DNA of 39,402 nt from an uncultured Lachnospiraceae bacterium (GCA_947175285.1 CAMWMM010000004.1:1-39402), one strand, 5' to 3'. Counted from the first letter of the stretch, positions 15,027 to 23,395 are shown. Numbers and translations: made by a program. The notes: generated by a model not told the origin, from the letters alone.

Positions 15027-16706
15027 TTAATTTTCAGCCTTCTCCAACAAAAAATATTCCCCCATAGCATACAACAGAAGCCTGCCGTCATTCAGCAGAT
15101 ATATCTGAGGAATCAGCGAATCAAATATTGACTCTCCATATCCGGGGTTTACATTTATTTCGATATATTCTTCCTGTCGCATTTCTTCCGGCAGCATATC
15201 ATCACGCAGTCCGAAAATATCATCCCTGCTTTTTCTTTCTATCTGATAATCCGGCGTTGTAATCTCTATCTTCTCTAACAGATATTCATCCATCAACCGC
15301 TTCGTAAATTGAGAATTGGGTAATCGTCCATTATCATATGTTGTAAATAATTGCTCATTTATAACAATCTCTCTGCCAATCATCATATCTGCCTCCCCTT
15401 GCGGCAAAAGTATGTCTCCTCCTGAATCTAACGCCGGATAAAACTTTGTCGGCATAAATTCTGTTATTGTATAGCTTCCATATACATCCTGTATTATTTT
15501 TTCTTTCTCTTCTTCTGATAACTCTTCTGCAGGCATCGCTTTATCAGGCTCCTTATCCAGCTTCTTTAGATAGAAATATTGTCCTGTTATTATGGAATGC
15601 ATCATAATTCCGTCTTCCATTACATAATACTCCTGCCAATAATACGAATCCACTTTAACGTTAATCCGACCACAAATCTTTTCCCTGCAGTCTTCAAACT
15701 CTGGTGCAATCGGAAAATCTACCCTAAGCCGGCCTGCAAATTCTTCCAAGCTTGTTGAAGCAGGATTTATGCGCTCCCACTCATATGCGGGATTTTCAAT
15801 AGAGACCTTTTCTATCTGATAATTTTCTATCCGTGTTTCATGACCATCATACACTGCCGCCCACCGAAAACATTCATACGTTTCTAAGAAATCTTCTTTA
15901 ATCTCCACAATATGACCAAGCATCATATCCGCTTCCTGCACTCGTAACCTGTCATATGGATCTCCTCTATAATAATATAATGTAGGCCAAAAATCCGTAA
16001 TTTCATAAACGCCATAGTATTGCTTTAACTCTTCTCTATTTTTAATTCCCGTAATTTCCATGTCAAAGGCTTCTATCTCCTCCAATGTCGGAGCCTCCAA
16101 CTGTGTCTTTTCAATTTTCTCTAATTCTCCGTCACTATGTAAAAAGTACACATTTTCATCCATAACAATCCAGTTTTCTATCGTACTGTACAGCACATCC
16201 GAATAATCCGCAGTTAATACCCAACTGCTGTAATAATCGTATTTCCTGCTGATGAGAACAAAATCTTTGCATAAATAATAATCTATGCTGCTCCGTCCAG
16301 TTTCACCATAAAACTGTAGTTGATACCGCAATTTCTCACCAGATAAATCCGTATATTTTATTAATGTTGCAGGTTCACCGTTATCCCCATAATCTATCTC
16401 CATTTCTTCTATATTAATTCTATCTTCTGTCTCTTCCATTGCATTGCTTGTATATAACTCAATAAAATGCATTCTGTACTCTTCTATTTCCTGCTCAATA
16501 TCCGGAAGATTCGTTTCTGCCGCTTCTTCCGTTTCCGACATTTCTTCTATTTCTGTTGTTTCTGCTGTTCCCGCCTCTTCTGTCGCTATTGTTTCTTCAA
16601 TCGTTATGATTTCCGTCACTGTCTCTGGCTCGTCTTTCCCGCATGCGAACAAACAAAGACCGCTAAAACAAAAAAATAATAATACTGCCTGTTTCCACTT
16701 ACTCAT
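15027..16706 (-). CDS. Surface lipoprotein with acidic linker and duplicated domain (module B)
   Basis: This 559-residue lipoprotein has a signal peptide with lipobox FACG, followed by about 45 residues of Glu/Thr-rich linker. The body contains a tandem duplication of about 165 residues. Copy one starts 'YYGVYEITDFWPTLYYY' and has 'EADMMLGHIVEIKEDFLETY'; copy two starts 'VYGSYTITEFMPTKFYP' and has 'EADMMIGREIVINEQLFTTY'. Both end in a '..GQYFYLKK'/'..GEYFLLEK' strand, which suggests small lipocalin-like barrels. Its first residues (MSKWKQAVLLFFCFSGLCLF) are nearly the same as those of the lipoprotein at 17713, but the bodies differ. The ATG overlaps the stop of the secreted partner by 8 nt, with GGAGG at good spacing inside the partner's end. 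Confidence 0.82.
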   Translation of the reverse strand: MSKWKQAVLLFFCFSGLCLFACGKDEPETVTEIITIEETIATEEAGTAETTEIEEMSETEEAAETNLPDIEQEIEEYRMHFIELYTSNAMEETEDRINIEEMEIDYGDNGEPATLIKYTDLSGEKLRYQLQFYGETGRSSIDYYLCKDFVLISRKYDYYSSWVLTADYSDVLYSTIENWIVMDENVYFLHSDGELEKIEKTQLEAPTLEEIEAFDMEITGIKNREELKQYYGVYEITDFWPTLYYYRGDPYDRLRVQEADMMLGHIVEIKEDFLETYECFRWAAVYDGHETRIENYQIEKVSIENPAYEWERINPASTSLEEFAGRLRVDFPIAPEFEDCREKICGRINVKVDSYYWQEYYVMEDGIMMHSIITGQYFYLKKLDKEPDKAMPAEELSEEEKEKIIQDVYGSYTITEFMPTKFYPALDSGGDILLPQGEADMMIGREIVINEQLFTTYDNGRLPNSQFTKRLMDEYLLEKIEITTPDYQIERKSRDDIFGLRDDMLPEEMRQEEYIEINVNPGYGESIFDSLIPQIYLLNDGRLLLYAMGEYFLLEKAEN

Positions 16707-16717
16707 TCGTTTCCTCC
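16623..16717. repeat. Conserved 5' lipoprotein block, copy in module B
   Basis: These 95 bp match 18934-19028 with about seven mismatches by eye and no gap. The block covers the ribosome binding site, the 8-nt overlap with the partner's stop, and the signal peptide and lipobox codons. Similarity falls off sharply on both sides, so the 5' end is conserved while the protein body is not. Confidence 0.8.
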
Positions 16718-17661
16718 GATACTATTTGCAATAACTTGTCCTTTTGAATCCATACGCATCTGCCGCTGCAAATCGTACTGCCATAGTCTTCTTGCCAAGG
16801 TTCAATATAAATGCATGTCTTCTTCCCTGTTTCCAATTCTTCTACATACCAACCACTCTCCGCAGTTCCCTTTATTTGTGATACCTCAAGCGGCCAGTCA
16901 GTGTCGATGCTGTCTGCTATATCAATATACTGTAGTTCATCTCCGCTCTCCATGCTGTATATTACGATACCTGTATTGTCCGGCATGGCAACCGCCAACA
17001 GCTTTCCATACTCATCTATGCTACTTATGCTTATCCTTATAAAATCAGGCAAACTGTCTTTTCTTCCCCATACAGTCGCGGTTATTTCATCCCATCTCTT
17101 TAACGATTCTTCCTCCATCAGTTCATATGTTCCATCGCCTTCTTTTCTCTGCAATTCAAAAAGCGCAGTTTCTGACCCTATTTCCAATTCTTTTTGTTCT
17201 AGCTCTTGTCCTTGATAATATGCTTTATCTATATTCAATTTTGCCGCTACATCTGTATACTTTCTGGATATAACCCATTCCAAATCTAGTGCTATATTCT
17301 GGATAAACGGTTCCATGTTAGCATACCATTCTGTATGGGTACATAATGCCAACTTATTTCCTATTAGTTTTTCATTTAATGCTAAATATACTGATTCTCC
17401 CTCCTGCATTGTCCGAACAAAATCACCATAAATACCATATCGGTAATAATCAAGTGAAACCCCATAATCCAGATGTGTTTCCAAAAACAGACAGTAATCC
17501 ATTTCCGCGAATCCGTCAAATAAGGGCGCATTCTCTTTTTCCAACTGTTCCAACTGACTTCCTTCGATTGGTTCTCTCCCGCTTGCTTTTGCCTGCATTG
17601 CAAATAGAGAGGTTGTTAAAATGATTGATATGATACCGACTATCCTTATCTTTGTTTTCAT
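16699..17661 (-). CDS. Secreted propeller-like partner protein (module B)
   Basis: This 320-residue protein has a signal peptide ('IISIILTTSLFAMQAKASG') and no lipobox. The body has few clear motifs. The C-terminal third shows blade-like text: 'AVAMPDNTGIVIYSMESGDE' and 'GWYVEELETGKKTCIYIEP', comparable to the secreted protein at 8832. Its first 25 codons are close at the DNA level to those of the protein at 19010, while the rest diverges. The stop codon overlaps the lipoprotein start by 8 nt (ATGAGTAA), which fixes the C-terminal 'ETNE'. It starts 51 nt after the module C lipoprotein stop, with GAAGCGG before the ATG. Likely an exported partner of the coupled lipoprotein; its target is unknown. 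Confidence 0.75.
   Translation of the reverse strand: MKTKIRIVGIISIILTTSLFAMQAKASGREPIEGSQLEQLEKENAPLFDGFAEMDYCLFLETHLDYGVSLDYYRYGIYGDFVRTMQEGESVYLALNEKLIGNKLALCTHTEWYANMEPFIQNIALDLEWVISRKYTDVAAKLNIDKAYYQGQELEQKELEIGSETALFELQRKEGDGTYELMEEESLKRWDEITATVWGRKDSLPDFIRISISSIDEYGKLLAVAMPDNTGIVIYSMESGDELQYIDIADSIDTDWPLEVSQIKGTAESGWYVEELETGKKTCIYIEPWQEDYGSTICSGRCVWIQKDKLLQIVSEETNE
17581..17661. repeat. Conserved signal-peptide block, copy in module B
   Basis: These 81 bp match 20000-20080 end to end without a gap, with roughly 80-85% identity by eye. The block encodes the 'SLFAMQAKASG' signal peptide up to the ATG, and similarity drops after it. It also supports 20080 as the start of the module C gene. 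Confidence 0.7.
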
Positions 17662-17712
17662 CTTTTTCCGCTTCTTTTTGTTGGTATAATCTATAATTCA
17701 TTATCTCTCTTC

Positions 17713-19017
17713 TTACTCATCTTTTCTATCTTCCAAAATACTTTGGAATTTTTTCATTCTATTCCCATTCTCTTCCTGAAGATAAACTATCTCATAAGTC
17801 TCACAGCTTTCCTTTTTTTCATCCGTCTCAAGCACACAGTTTATCATCATCCTGATATCTTTTAACTCATCACCGTTCACATCTTCATAAACTATTTCTT
17901 TCAATTCCACATCTTTGAAATATATCATCTCATCTACATATTGACCGCTCATTTGGGCATAACTCAATTCTGCATAAACATCCGGCACTGCCTGTAACTC
18001 TACGTCTTCCAACGCATAATCATACAGATAAACGGATATTCTTACACTGGAAGAACAACCCCGCTCTCCAAATTCCTTATATACTTTTATGCTTTGCAAA
18101 TTGTTATCATCCGTTATCAGTTTTTCCCACAGCAATTCCCTGTCAAAAAAAGCTGAACGGTTATCTAATTTCTCCAGTATCCTCTCATCTTTATATTGGA
18201 TAACATTCACGTCATCTTGTTCCCGAATTCCTCCAGTCCCACTTTTATTTCCGAAATAGTTTTTCAAATCTTCATAAATATTACTTACCTTCCAATTCAC
18301 ACGGTCTTCACCATATAAAACATCTATAACCTCTTCTAACCACGTTTCATTCCAGCTTGTTACATAATTAAAATTGCCATCTTTCTGCAGCCCTATCATA
18401 CAGAATAAATTAGGCAGGTAGCTTTCCCATCCTGTCGTTCCGTGCGTTCCCACAATCAGAATAATATCATCCTCCCCGTTTCCATCAACATCACAAATCT
18501 GCATATCGTAGAACTCATAGAATGTTTGGACGCTTAAATCCCATTCGCTGCACAGCTTATCTATCCGAAACAGTATTTGACTGCTGTTATCTGCACCATT
18601 TACTAAAATTCCACTGTAGGTCAGATTATATTTCATATTCCGGAGGTCTATCTCATGCCAAATCAAATATAGTTCATATACGCTTCCATCTGACATGGTA
18701 ATCGGTTTAGAATCCCTAAGTGTTGCCCACTCATCTGTCAAATGGTGAGTTTCTACAAGATATGTTAAAATCGACTCATCAGCAACATCCTCACTTGCCT
18801 CTTCGGCTTCCTCCGGCTGTTCCTCGGATTCATCACTTTCTTTTTCTTCGGTTTCCATAAGTTCTGCTGTCTCCGCCTCATCTTCTATTTCTTTTGTTTC
18901 TTCAATATTTATGAGTTCTGTCACCGTCATTGCCTCTGACTCGTCTTTCCCACATGCGAACAAACAAAGACCGCTAAGACAAAGTAGTAATACTACTGCC
19001 TGTTTCCACTTACTCAT
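17713..19017 (-). CDS. Surface lipoprotein with calcium-type DxDGNGxxD loops (module C)
   Basis: This 434-residue lipoprotein has lipobox FACG and a linker of about 50 residues rich in Glu. The body contains two FG-GAP/VCBS-like metal loops, 'CDVDGNGEDDIILIVG' near the middle and 'EDVNGDELKDIRMMIN' near the end, each in the D-x-[DN]-x-x-x-x-x-D arrangement expected for calcium. The surrounding text alternates short beta strands, as in integrin-alpha-like repeats. The first 20 residues are almost those of the module B lipoprotein. GGAGG is inside the end of the upstream gene and the start overlaps its stop by 8 nt. Likely a surface-exposed, calcium-stabilised binding protein; the partner is not evident. 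Confidence 0.8.
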   Translation of the reverse strand: MSKWKQAVVLLLCLSGLCLFACGKDESEAMTVTELINIEETKEIEDEAETAELMETEEKESDESEEQPEEAEEASEDVADESILTYLVETHHLTDEWATLRDSKPITMSDGSVYELYLIWHEIDLRNMKYNLTYSGILVNGADNSSQILFRIDKLCSEWDLSVQTFYEFYDMQICDVDGNGEDDIILIVGTHGTTGWESYLPNLFCMIGLQKDGNFNYVTSWNETWLEEVIDVLYGEDRVNWKVSNIYEDLKNYFGNKSGTGGIREQDDVNVIQYKDERILEKLDNRSAFFDRELLWEKLITDDNNLQSIKVYKEFGERGCSSSVRISVYLYDYALEDVELQAVPDVYAELSYAQMSGQYVDEMIYFKDVELKEIVYEDVNGDELKDIRMMINCVLETDEKKESCETYEIVYLQEENGNRMKKFQSILEDRKDE

Positions 19018-19028
19018 TCGTTTCCTCC
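18934..19028. repeat. Conserved 5' lipoprotein block, copy in module C
   Basis: Partner of 16623-16717: same length, no gap, about seven mismatches by eye. It spans the coupled stop/start junction and the lipoprotein signal peptide. Confidence 0.8.
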
Positions 19029-20080
19029 TGTTGTATTTCTACAATATGTACTTCCTGATTTTCTTTCACAATATCCCAACGATAAAGTTCTTCGCTCTTA
19101 TACCGGGCAATCAGATGATTTCCGTTTATCTCATAATGCGCTCCATAAGCATCAAAAACACGCTCCCTATTATCTCCAACAGCTATTTCTATCTCTTCTA
19201 TCTGATTCGTTTCCAGATGAATTAAATAGGGATTAGAATCTATCGTATAACAAACAACATGTTCGTCATCAATCCATCCGGCAATCCCCTGCTCCCATGT
19301 ATCCCGGAAAACAGTATCCGGTCTTTTATCCCGATAACGTATAAAAATCTGCGCCGGATTATTAGGCATCCACCCATTGAGCACACAAACTTCTTTATTT
19401 CCATCCGGTGATATTATCCAGTCTTCCGGTGATCCTCCCCGTCTGTCTCCTGACGAAAACAAAATGTTCTCTCTTCCATAAAAGTATTGCTCCTCTAAAA
19501 ATTGATATAACGTTCTCGTGGCTGTCTCTTCTGATCCATCTATTACTTCCACTTTCACGAATGAAATTTCCAACAGTTTCACCGAATCTTCCCCTGCGTC
19601 ATCCGTATTTCTTTGATAATAGATCGATATTGCATAATCCCCCATATGTTGAATATAAACATCTGTTGCAGAACTGCTGTCATCAAGAAAATCCCTATCT
19701 GCATGATTTTCCTCTACAAAATCATATAAGCTGTCATCTGCTATATAGCGCACTGCTGTAACATTACCGATATGAAAATATTCATCACTATTTTCCCAAT
19801 TGCGCATCATGCCATAATATTCCGAAAAGCACCATGCCGCCATATCGCAATAAAGGATGTCCTCTTCATATAATTGATTTCTGTCATACTTGTTCTCAAA
19901 ATTCTCAGAATCCATAGTTAAAAAGTCCGAAACAACAGGCGAGGCTAAAAAAGCCTCTGCTTCCTCCTTCAACTGCTCCATCTGACTTTCTTCTCCTCCG
20001 CTTGCTTTTGCCTGCATTGCAAATAATGAGGTTGTTAATATTATCAATATGATACTGATTATCCCTGTCTTTGTTCGCAT
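19010..20080 (-). CDS. Secreted propeller-like partner protein (module C)
   Basis: This 356-residue protein has a signal peptide ('IILIILTTSLFAMQAKASGG') and no lipobox. The C-terminal half has blade-like segments: 'WIISPDGNKEVCVLNGW', 'IAGWIDDEHVVCYTID', 'PYLIHLETNQIEEIEIA', 'RYKSEELYRWDIVKEN', the pattern of TolB-type propellers. I use the ATG at 20080, because DNA alignment with the module B gene ends there and GGAAG lies upstream; ATGs at 20101 and 20140 extend the frame but break the signal peptide pattern. It starts 47 nt after the first lipoprotein's stop and couples to the next lipoprotein by an 8-nt overlap. Function unknown beyond being exported. Confidence 0.75.
   Translation of the reverse strand: MRTKTGIISIILIILTTSLFAMQAKASGGEESQMEQLKEEAEAFLASPVVSDFLTMDSENFENKYDRNQLYEEDILYCDMAAWCFSEYYGMMRNWENSDEYFHIGNVTAVRYIADDSLYDFVEENHADRDFLDDSSSATDVYIQHMGDYAISIYYQRNTDDAGEDSVKLLEISFVKVEVIDGSEETATRTLYQFLEEQYFYGRENILFSSGDRRGGSPEDWIISPDGNKEVCVLNGWMPNNPAQIFIRYRDKRPDTVFRDTWEQGIAGWIDDEHVVCYTIDSNPYLIHLETNQIEEIEIAVGDNRERVFDAYGAHYEINGNHLIARYKSEELYRWDIVKENQEVHIVEIQQEETNE
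20000..20080. repeat. Conserved signal-peptide block, copy in module C
   Basis: Partner of 17581-17661, same length and register, ending at the start codon of the module C secreted protein. Confidence 0.7.
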
Positions 20081-20127
20081 TCCTTTATCGCTTCCTTTCA
20101 TATAACTGATTTCTGCCACGTATCCCC

Positions 20128-21597
20128 CTATCCTGCCCAATAAAAATCAAATTCAGGAAAATACTCCTTTCCTAACTCCGAGTAATCGGTATATTTATAA
20201 TCATTTTTCTTAATTACTTTCTCCGTAACCATTCCATTTTCTTCGTATGTGATATAATACAGTTTTGTCTCTTCATCATAATTTTCCTCTAATCTTTTTA
20301 TCAATTCCCCCTCTTCATAATACTGCCATATAATTAAGCCGTGTTCTGTCAATGACCATATAACCTCCAGTTTTTTCTCCGTAAATACGCCGTCATGATA
20401 TTCATAAATGAAATATTTATCCAGAAGAGAAGACGGGTCGCTGTTTGTGATTCTTTTCCGCTCATCATCAATCTTTCTGAAATTTTTCGGTACGGTGGCA
20501 TTCCATTCATACCTCTGATCTTTCTCATTCCATAGGAAACCAATGCATCCATTAAACGACCCTATAGGATCATTATATCTCTCAAAAATAAGGTCACAAT
20601 ATCCATCAAAATTCACATCCATCAACCTCACCCTTCTACCATCAAGCCACGCTAATGTGTCAATACTCTCAAACGGCACTTCTAAAATATCAAAATACTT
20701 TTCACCATAACTTTCCCTGTCTTTGATGCAGATATATGCCGCACATTCATTTGCCTCACATGAGTTTCCCTTTTCTTCCCCACGAACGCGAAACTCATAG
20801 CTGATATAATTGTAGTCATCTTCATTCGACACATATAGAGCCTTCAAGTAACAATTATCTTCAGCCAGCATCGCATTTATTTCATCCCACTCGTCAAATT
20901 CTTCCAGATTCACTTCCTCTTTCCCCTCATCATCCCATCTCACAACAATACTTGCGCAGTCTGTATTTTGCAGCAGTTCTTTTGCAGGCAATGCACCATT
21001 ATACTGACTGTCTACACGAATCGTAATATTTTCTAAATTAGACATTTGACTTAATACATCTTCCCCTATTGCATAGATATGACGCAATTCAATATCTCTC
21101 ACCGGACTATCATTAAGAATTTCCATATTCCGCGCTGATATTGTGCCTCCATTGTATATCTTCAGAAATTCAAAATTCTGATAAGACAGTATGTCATCCA
21201 GATAAATAACTGTGTCTGTTTCTTTCAAGTTCAATGTAAGGCTAACACTTTCCGTGTATTCTTCCAGACAGTCAATAAATGCCTGGTACTCTTCCTCGTT
21301 TTGAATTTTAACCTTCATAGAAAAAAAATCGTGTGACACTTCAATTTCCGGCATGTTCGGGTTCTCGTTTTCTGCAAGCGGTTCCTCTGCTTCTTCTGCT
21401 TCCTCAGTGCCTTCTGTCTCCTTTATTTCTTCTACTGCTCTATCAACTTCCGCTTTATCTGTTTCTTCTTCCTGAACATTTTCTATCACTGTCTCCGGTT
21501 CTTCCATTTCCTGCCCTTGTCCTGCACAGCCTGATAGAATTATGGCTGCCAATGATATCAATATACATGACTGCAATCTTTTCCTGAATTTTTTCAT
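20128..21597 (-). CDS. Surface lipoprotein with acidic linker, XAC2610-like C-terminal part; first gene of its unit
   Basis: This 489-residue lipoprotein has lipobox LSGC and about 60 residues of Glu-rich linker. Residues about 100-200 read like irregular leucine-rich strands ('NFEFLKIYNGGTISARNMEI', 'MSNLENITIRV'). The C-terminal half has 'RLMDVNFDGYCDLIF', a D-x-N-x-D-G-x-x-D loop followed by 'IGFLWNEKDQRYEWN', similar to XAC2610-type lipoproteins. The last 100 residues are Tyr/Glu-rich strands ('LIIWQYYEEGELIKRL', 'KLYYITYEENGMV'). AAGGAAAG lies before the ATG. It is the first gene after the 11-bp-repeat promoter at 21634-21699, and lacks the secreted partner gene that precedes the other lipoproteins. 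Confidence 0.8.
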   Translation of the reverse strand: MKKFRKRLQSCILISLAAIILSGCAGQGQEMEEPETVIENVQEEETDKAEVDRAVEEIKETEGTEEAEEAEEPLAENENPNMPEIEVSHDFFSMKVKIQNEEEYQAFIDCLEEYTESVSLTLNLKETDTVIYLDDILSYQNFEFLKIYNGGTISARNMEILNDSPVRDIELRHIYAIGEDVLSQMSNLENITIRVDSQYNGALPAKELLQNTDCASIVVRWDDEGKEEVNLEEFDEWDEINAMLAEDNCYLKALYVSNEDDYNYISYEFRVRGEEKGNSCEANECAAYICIKDRESYGEKYFDILEVPFESIDTLAWLDGRRVRLMDVNFDGYCDLIFERYNDPIGSFNGCIGFLWNEKDQRYEWNATVPKNFRKIDDERKRITNSDPSSLLDKYFIYEYHDGVFTEKKLEVIWSLTEHGLIIWQYYEEGELIKRLEENYDEETKLYYITYEENGMVTEKVIKKNDYKYTDYSELGKEYFPEFDFYWAG

Positions 21598-21633
21598 AGC
21601 ACTTTCCTTCCGAATATCACGTCTTTTGTTTTC

Positions 21634-21699
21634 ATTCTATCAAAGGAATGCATCATTTTTGCATCATAATTGCATCAAAGTTGCATCATAACTGCAAAT
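21634..21699 (-). promoter_or_regulatory. Activator-type promoter with direct repeats at 11-bp period (unit starting at 21597)
   Basis: On the minus strand four TGATGCA/TTGATGCA copies and one partial copy lie at an exact 11-bp period (plus-strand GCATCA cores at 21650, 21661, 21672 and 21683; partial at 21694). The last copy ends 9 nt before TAGAAT (21634-21639), a 5/6 -10 box, with no usable -35. The 9-nt spacing is the same as at the 9983-10038 promoter, and 21647-21668 is identical to 9996-10017. This is the expected layout of an OmpR/PhoB-family activator site. Confidence 0.7.
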
Positions 21700-21703
21700 A
21701 AAA

Positions 21704-21728
21704 AGGACTAAATCAAAAATTTAGTCCT
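21704..21728 (-). terminator. Intrinsic terminator of the ABC exporter operon
   Basis: A 10-bp stem, AGGACTAAAT (21704-21713) with its complement (21719-21728), and a 5-nt loop. On the minus strand it is followed by TTTTTATTT. It lies 33 nt after the stop of the last permease gene and directly upstream of the repeat promoter at 21634-21699. Confidence 0.85.
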
Positions 21729-21760
21729 AAACATCTTAAAATCCTATTCTTATGATTTCA

Positions 21761-22561
21761 TTAATTCCCAGCGCTCTCATAAATGGAAAGCCCTCTTTTA
21801 AACAGCGCATATGCAAACATCCAAAACACTACCGCAATCCCGCATTCAGCCGCAATCGTTTTCCAGACATTCGCATGAATCAGAAAAAACGTAGATGGAA
21901 TGTACGCAACAAAGGCAAACGGCAATATTGTCATTAGTACAATCTGAATTGGTTTCGCATAAATCTCAATCGGATATTTTGCAAAATCAGCCACATCATA
22001 TGCCGTCGTCATTATCGGTGAACTGTCCTTTACCCAGAATGCAATAGACGCTAATACCAGCTTAACGGAAGTATAAATAACGCTTCCGGCGATTATGGAT
22101 ATTACAAACAATACCGCCTTTATCGGCGTTACCTGAACAACACCGTGCATAACTGCCCTCCCGACAAAAAAACCGCCTATCAAAAGTTCCCCTACTGCGT
22201 CAAACTGCACCTTTTCACATACAATTTGAAAAAAGATATTCATCGGGCGCAGCATATATTTGTCGAAAGTTCCCTTTATCACCATCTGCCACCCTACCAT
22301 CCACAAATTGTCTGTCAGCAAATGGTCGATTCCCCTTGGAATCTGCGCAAATCCATAGATAAAAAGCATCTGCTCCAACGTCCACTCTTTCATAGACGGT
22401 ATCTGCTTGAAAACAAGATAAAGAAAGGCAAGCCCCGACGCCTGAGAAATCAAAAATCCGCCCAACCCAACGAAAAAATCCGTTTTAGACTGCATTACCG
22501 TTTTCATATACTGCACTGCAAAAATCCGATATAGTCTTATATATCTTGCTATCTTCTTCAT
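21761..22561 (-). CDS. ABC-2 family exporter permease (ABC2_membrane_6 type), second subunit
   Basis: This 266-residue integral membrane protein has about six hydrophobic segments and belongs to the ABC-2 'DUF990' permease family, recognised by the cytoplasmic loop 'GTFDKYMLRPMNIFFQIV' after the second membrane segment. Such permeases act as heterodimers with the neighbouring one and a shared ATPase, and export lipids, drugs or peptides; the substrate cannot be told from the sequence. GGGAG precedes the ATG and the gap to the upstream permease gene is 13 nt. It is the last gene of the operon, followed by the terminator at 21704-21728. Confidence 0.9.
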   Translation of the reverse strand: MKKIARYIRLYRIFAVQYMKTVMQSKTDFFVGLGGFLISQASGLAFLYLVFKQIPSMKEWTLEQMLFIYGFAQIPRGIDHLLTDNLWMVGWQMVIKGTFDKYMLRPMNIFFQIVCEKVQFDAVGELLIGGFFVGRAVMHGVVQVTPIKAVLFVISIIAGSVIYTSVKLVLASIAFWVKDSSPIMTTAYDVADFAKYPIEIYAKPIQIVLMTILPFAFVAYIPSTFFLIHANVWKTIAAECGIAVVFWMFAYALFKRGLSIYESAGN

Positions 22562-22574
22562 GACAAACTCCCTC

Positions 22575-23393
22575 TCAACCGCCTAAAATAACAATCCTCT
22601 TTTCGATTTTTTTCCACAAAATACTTCCCAGAAAATACAGAATCACAATCCACAATGCCTGCTTTCCAAGCTGCCGCCATGCTTCCACACCTGAATATTT
22701 ACCAAGATAAATCATGACCGGAACATATGTCATTGCCGTAAACGGCAGGAAAGAAAATATTTCCTGTACAAACGCCGGAAAAAAGGAAATCGGAATCAGT
22801 TTTCCAGTCAGTAAATTCAGCGCCGCATTTTTTATGACATTCATTCCAAAAATATAAGTCGTAACAAACGCCAGCATTCCAAAACAATAGTCAAAAAACA
22901 CATATATGAAAAAGCTGAAAACAATACTGATGAGTGCCAGTAAAATCTCGTTCGGACGGGTAAGCGCCATTCCCAATTTCGTAACCTTATAAATTTCCAG
23001 TCCAATCCATATAAGAACAGACGGCACTACCACCCGGTAAATCATCGTTCCTAATGCTCTGAACGTCAGGTAAAGCCGGTAATCTATCGGCTTTATCAGA
23101 TTCGTCGCCACACTGCCGTCAATCACGTCATATCCGATTTCAGAAGAAATACCTATCATAACGATATCGGAAATCGTATAGGACATGAATACATATAGAA
23201 TCATTTCATTTCTGCTGAAACCTCCAAGCTGGTCTGATGCAGAGCTTGCATAGACTGCCATCCAGAGATAGTAGTAAATAAACATCCCGAGAAACTTCCG
23301 AACAATATACAAATAGAATCTGCCCTTATAAGCAAAATTTGATTTCGCCTGATTTATGGTAAAAGTCCAATAAATTTTAAAGAATTTCGTCAT
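22575..23393 (-). CDS. ABC-2 family exporter permease (ABC2_membrane_6 type), first subunit
   Basis: This 272-residue membrane protein is the companion of the permease at 21761. It shows the family loop 'DGSVATNLIKPIDYRLYLTF' and about six membrane segments ('LALISIVFSFFIYVFFDYCF', 'LWIVILYFLGSILW' near the end). It starts 2 nt after the ATPase gene stop, so translation is coupled. The two permeases are only distantly alike, which fits a heterodimeric channel. Substrate unknown. Confidence 0.9.
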   Translation of the reverse strand: MTKFFKIYWTFTINQAKSNFAYKGRFYLYIVRKFLGMFIYYYLWMAVYASSASDQLGGFSRNEMILYVFMSYTISDIVMIGISSEIGYDVIDGSVATNLIKPIDYRLYLTFRALGTMIYRVVVPSVLIWIGLEIYKVTKLGMALTRPNEILLALISIVFSFFIYVFFDYCFGMLAFVTTYIFGMNVIKNAALNLLTGKLIPISFFPAFVQEIFSFLPFTAMTYVPVMIYLGKYSGVEAWRQLGKQALWIVILYFLGSILWKKIEKRIVILGG

Positions 23394-23395
23394 AC

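Noticed and set aside
21640..21700. Short tandem repeats as a CRISPR-like array
   Set aside because: The 11-bp period is far shorter than any CRISPR repeat-spacer unit, and the array is fixed relative to a -10 box, which fits a regulatory site.
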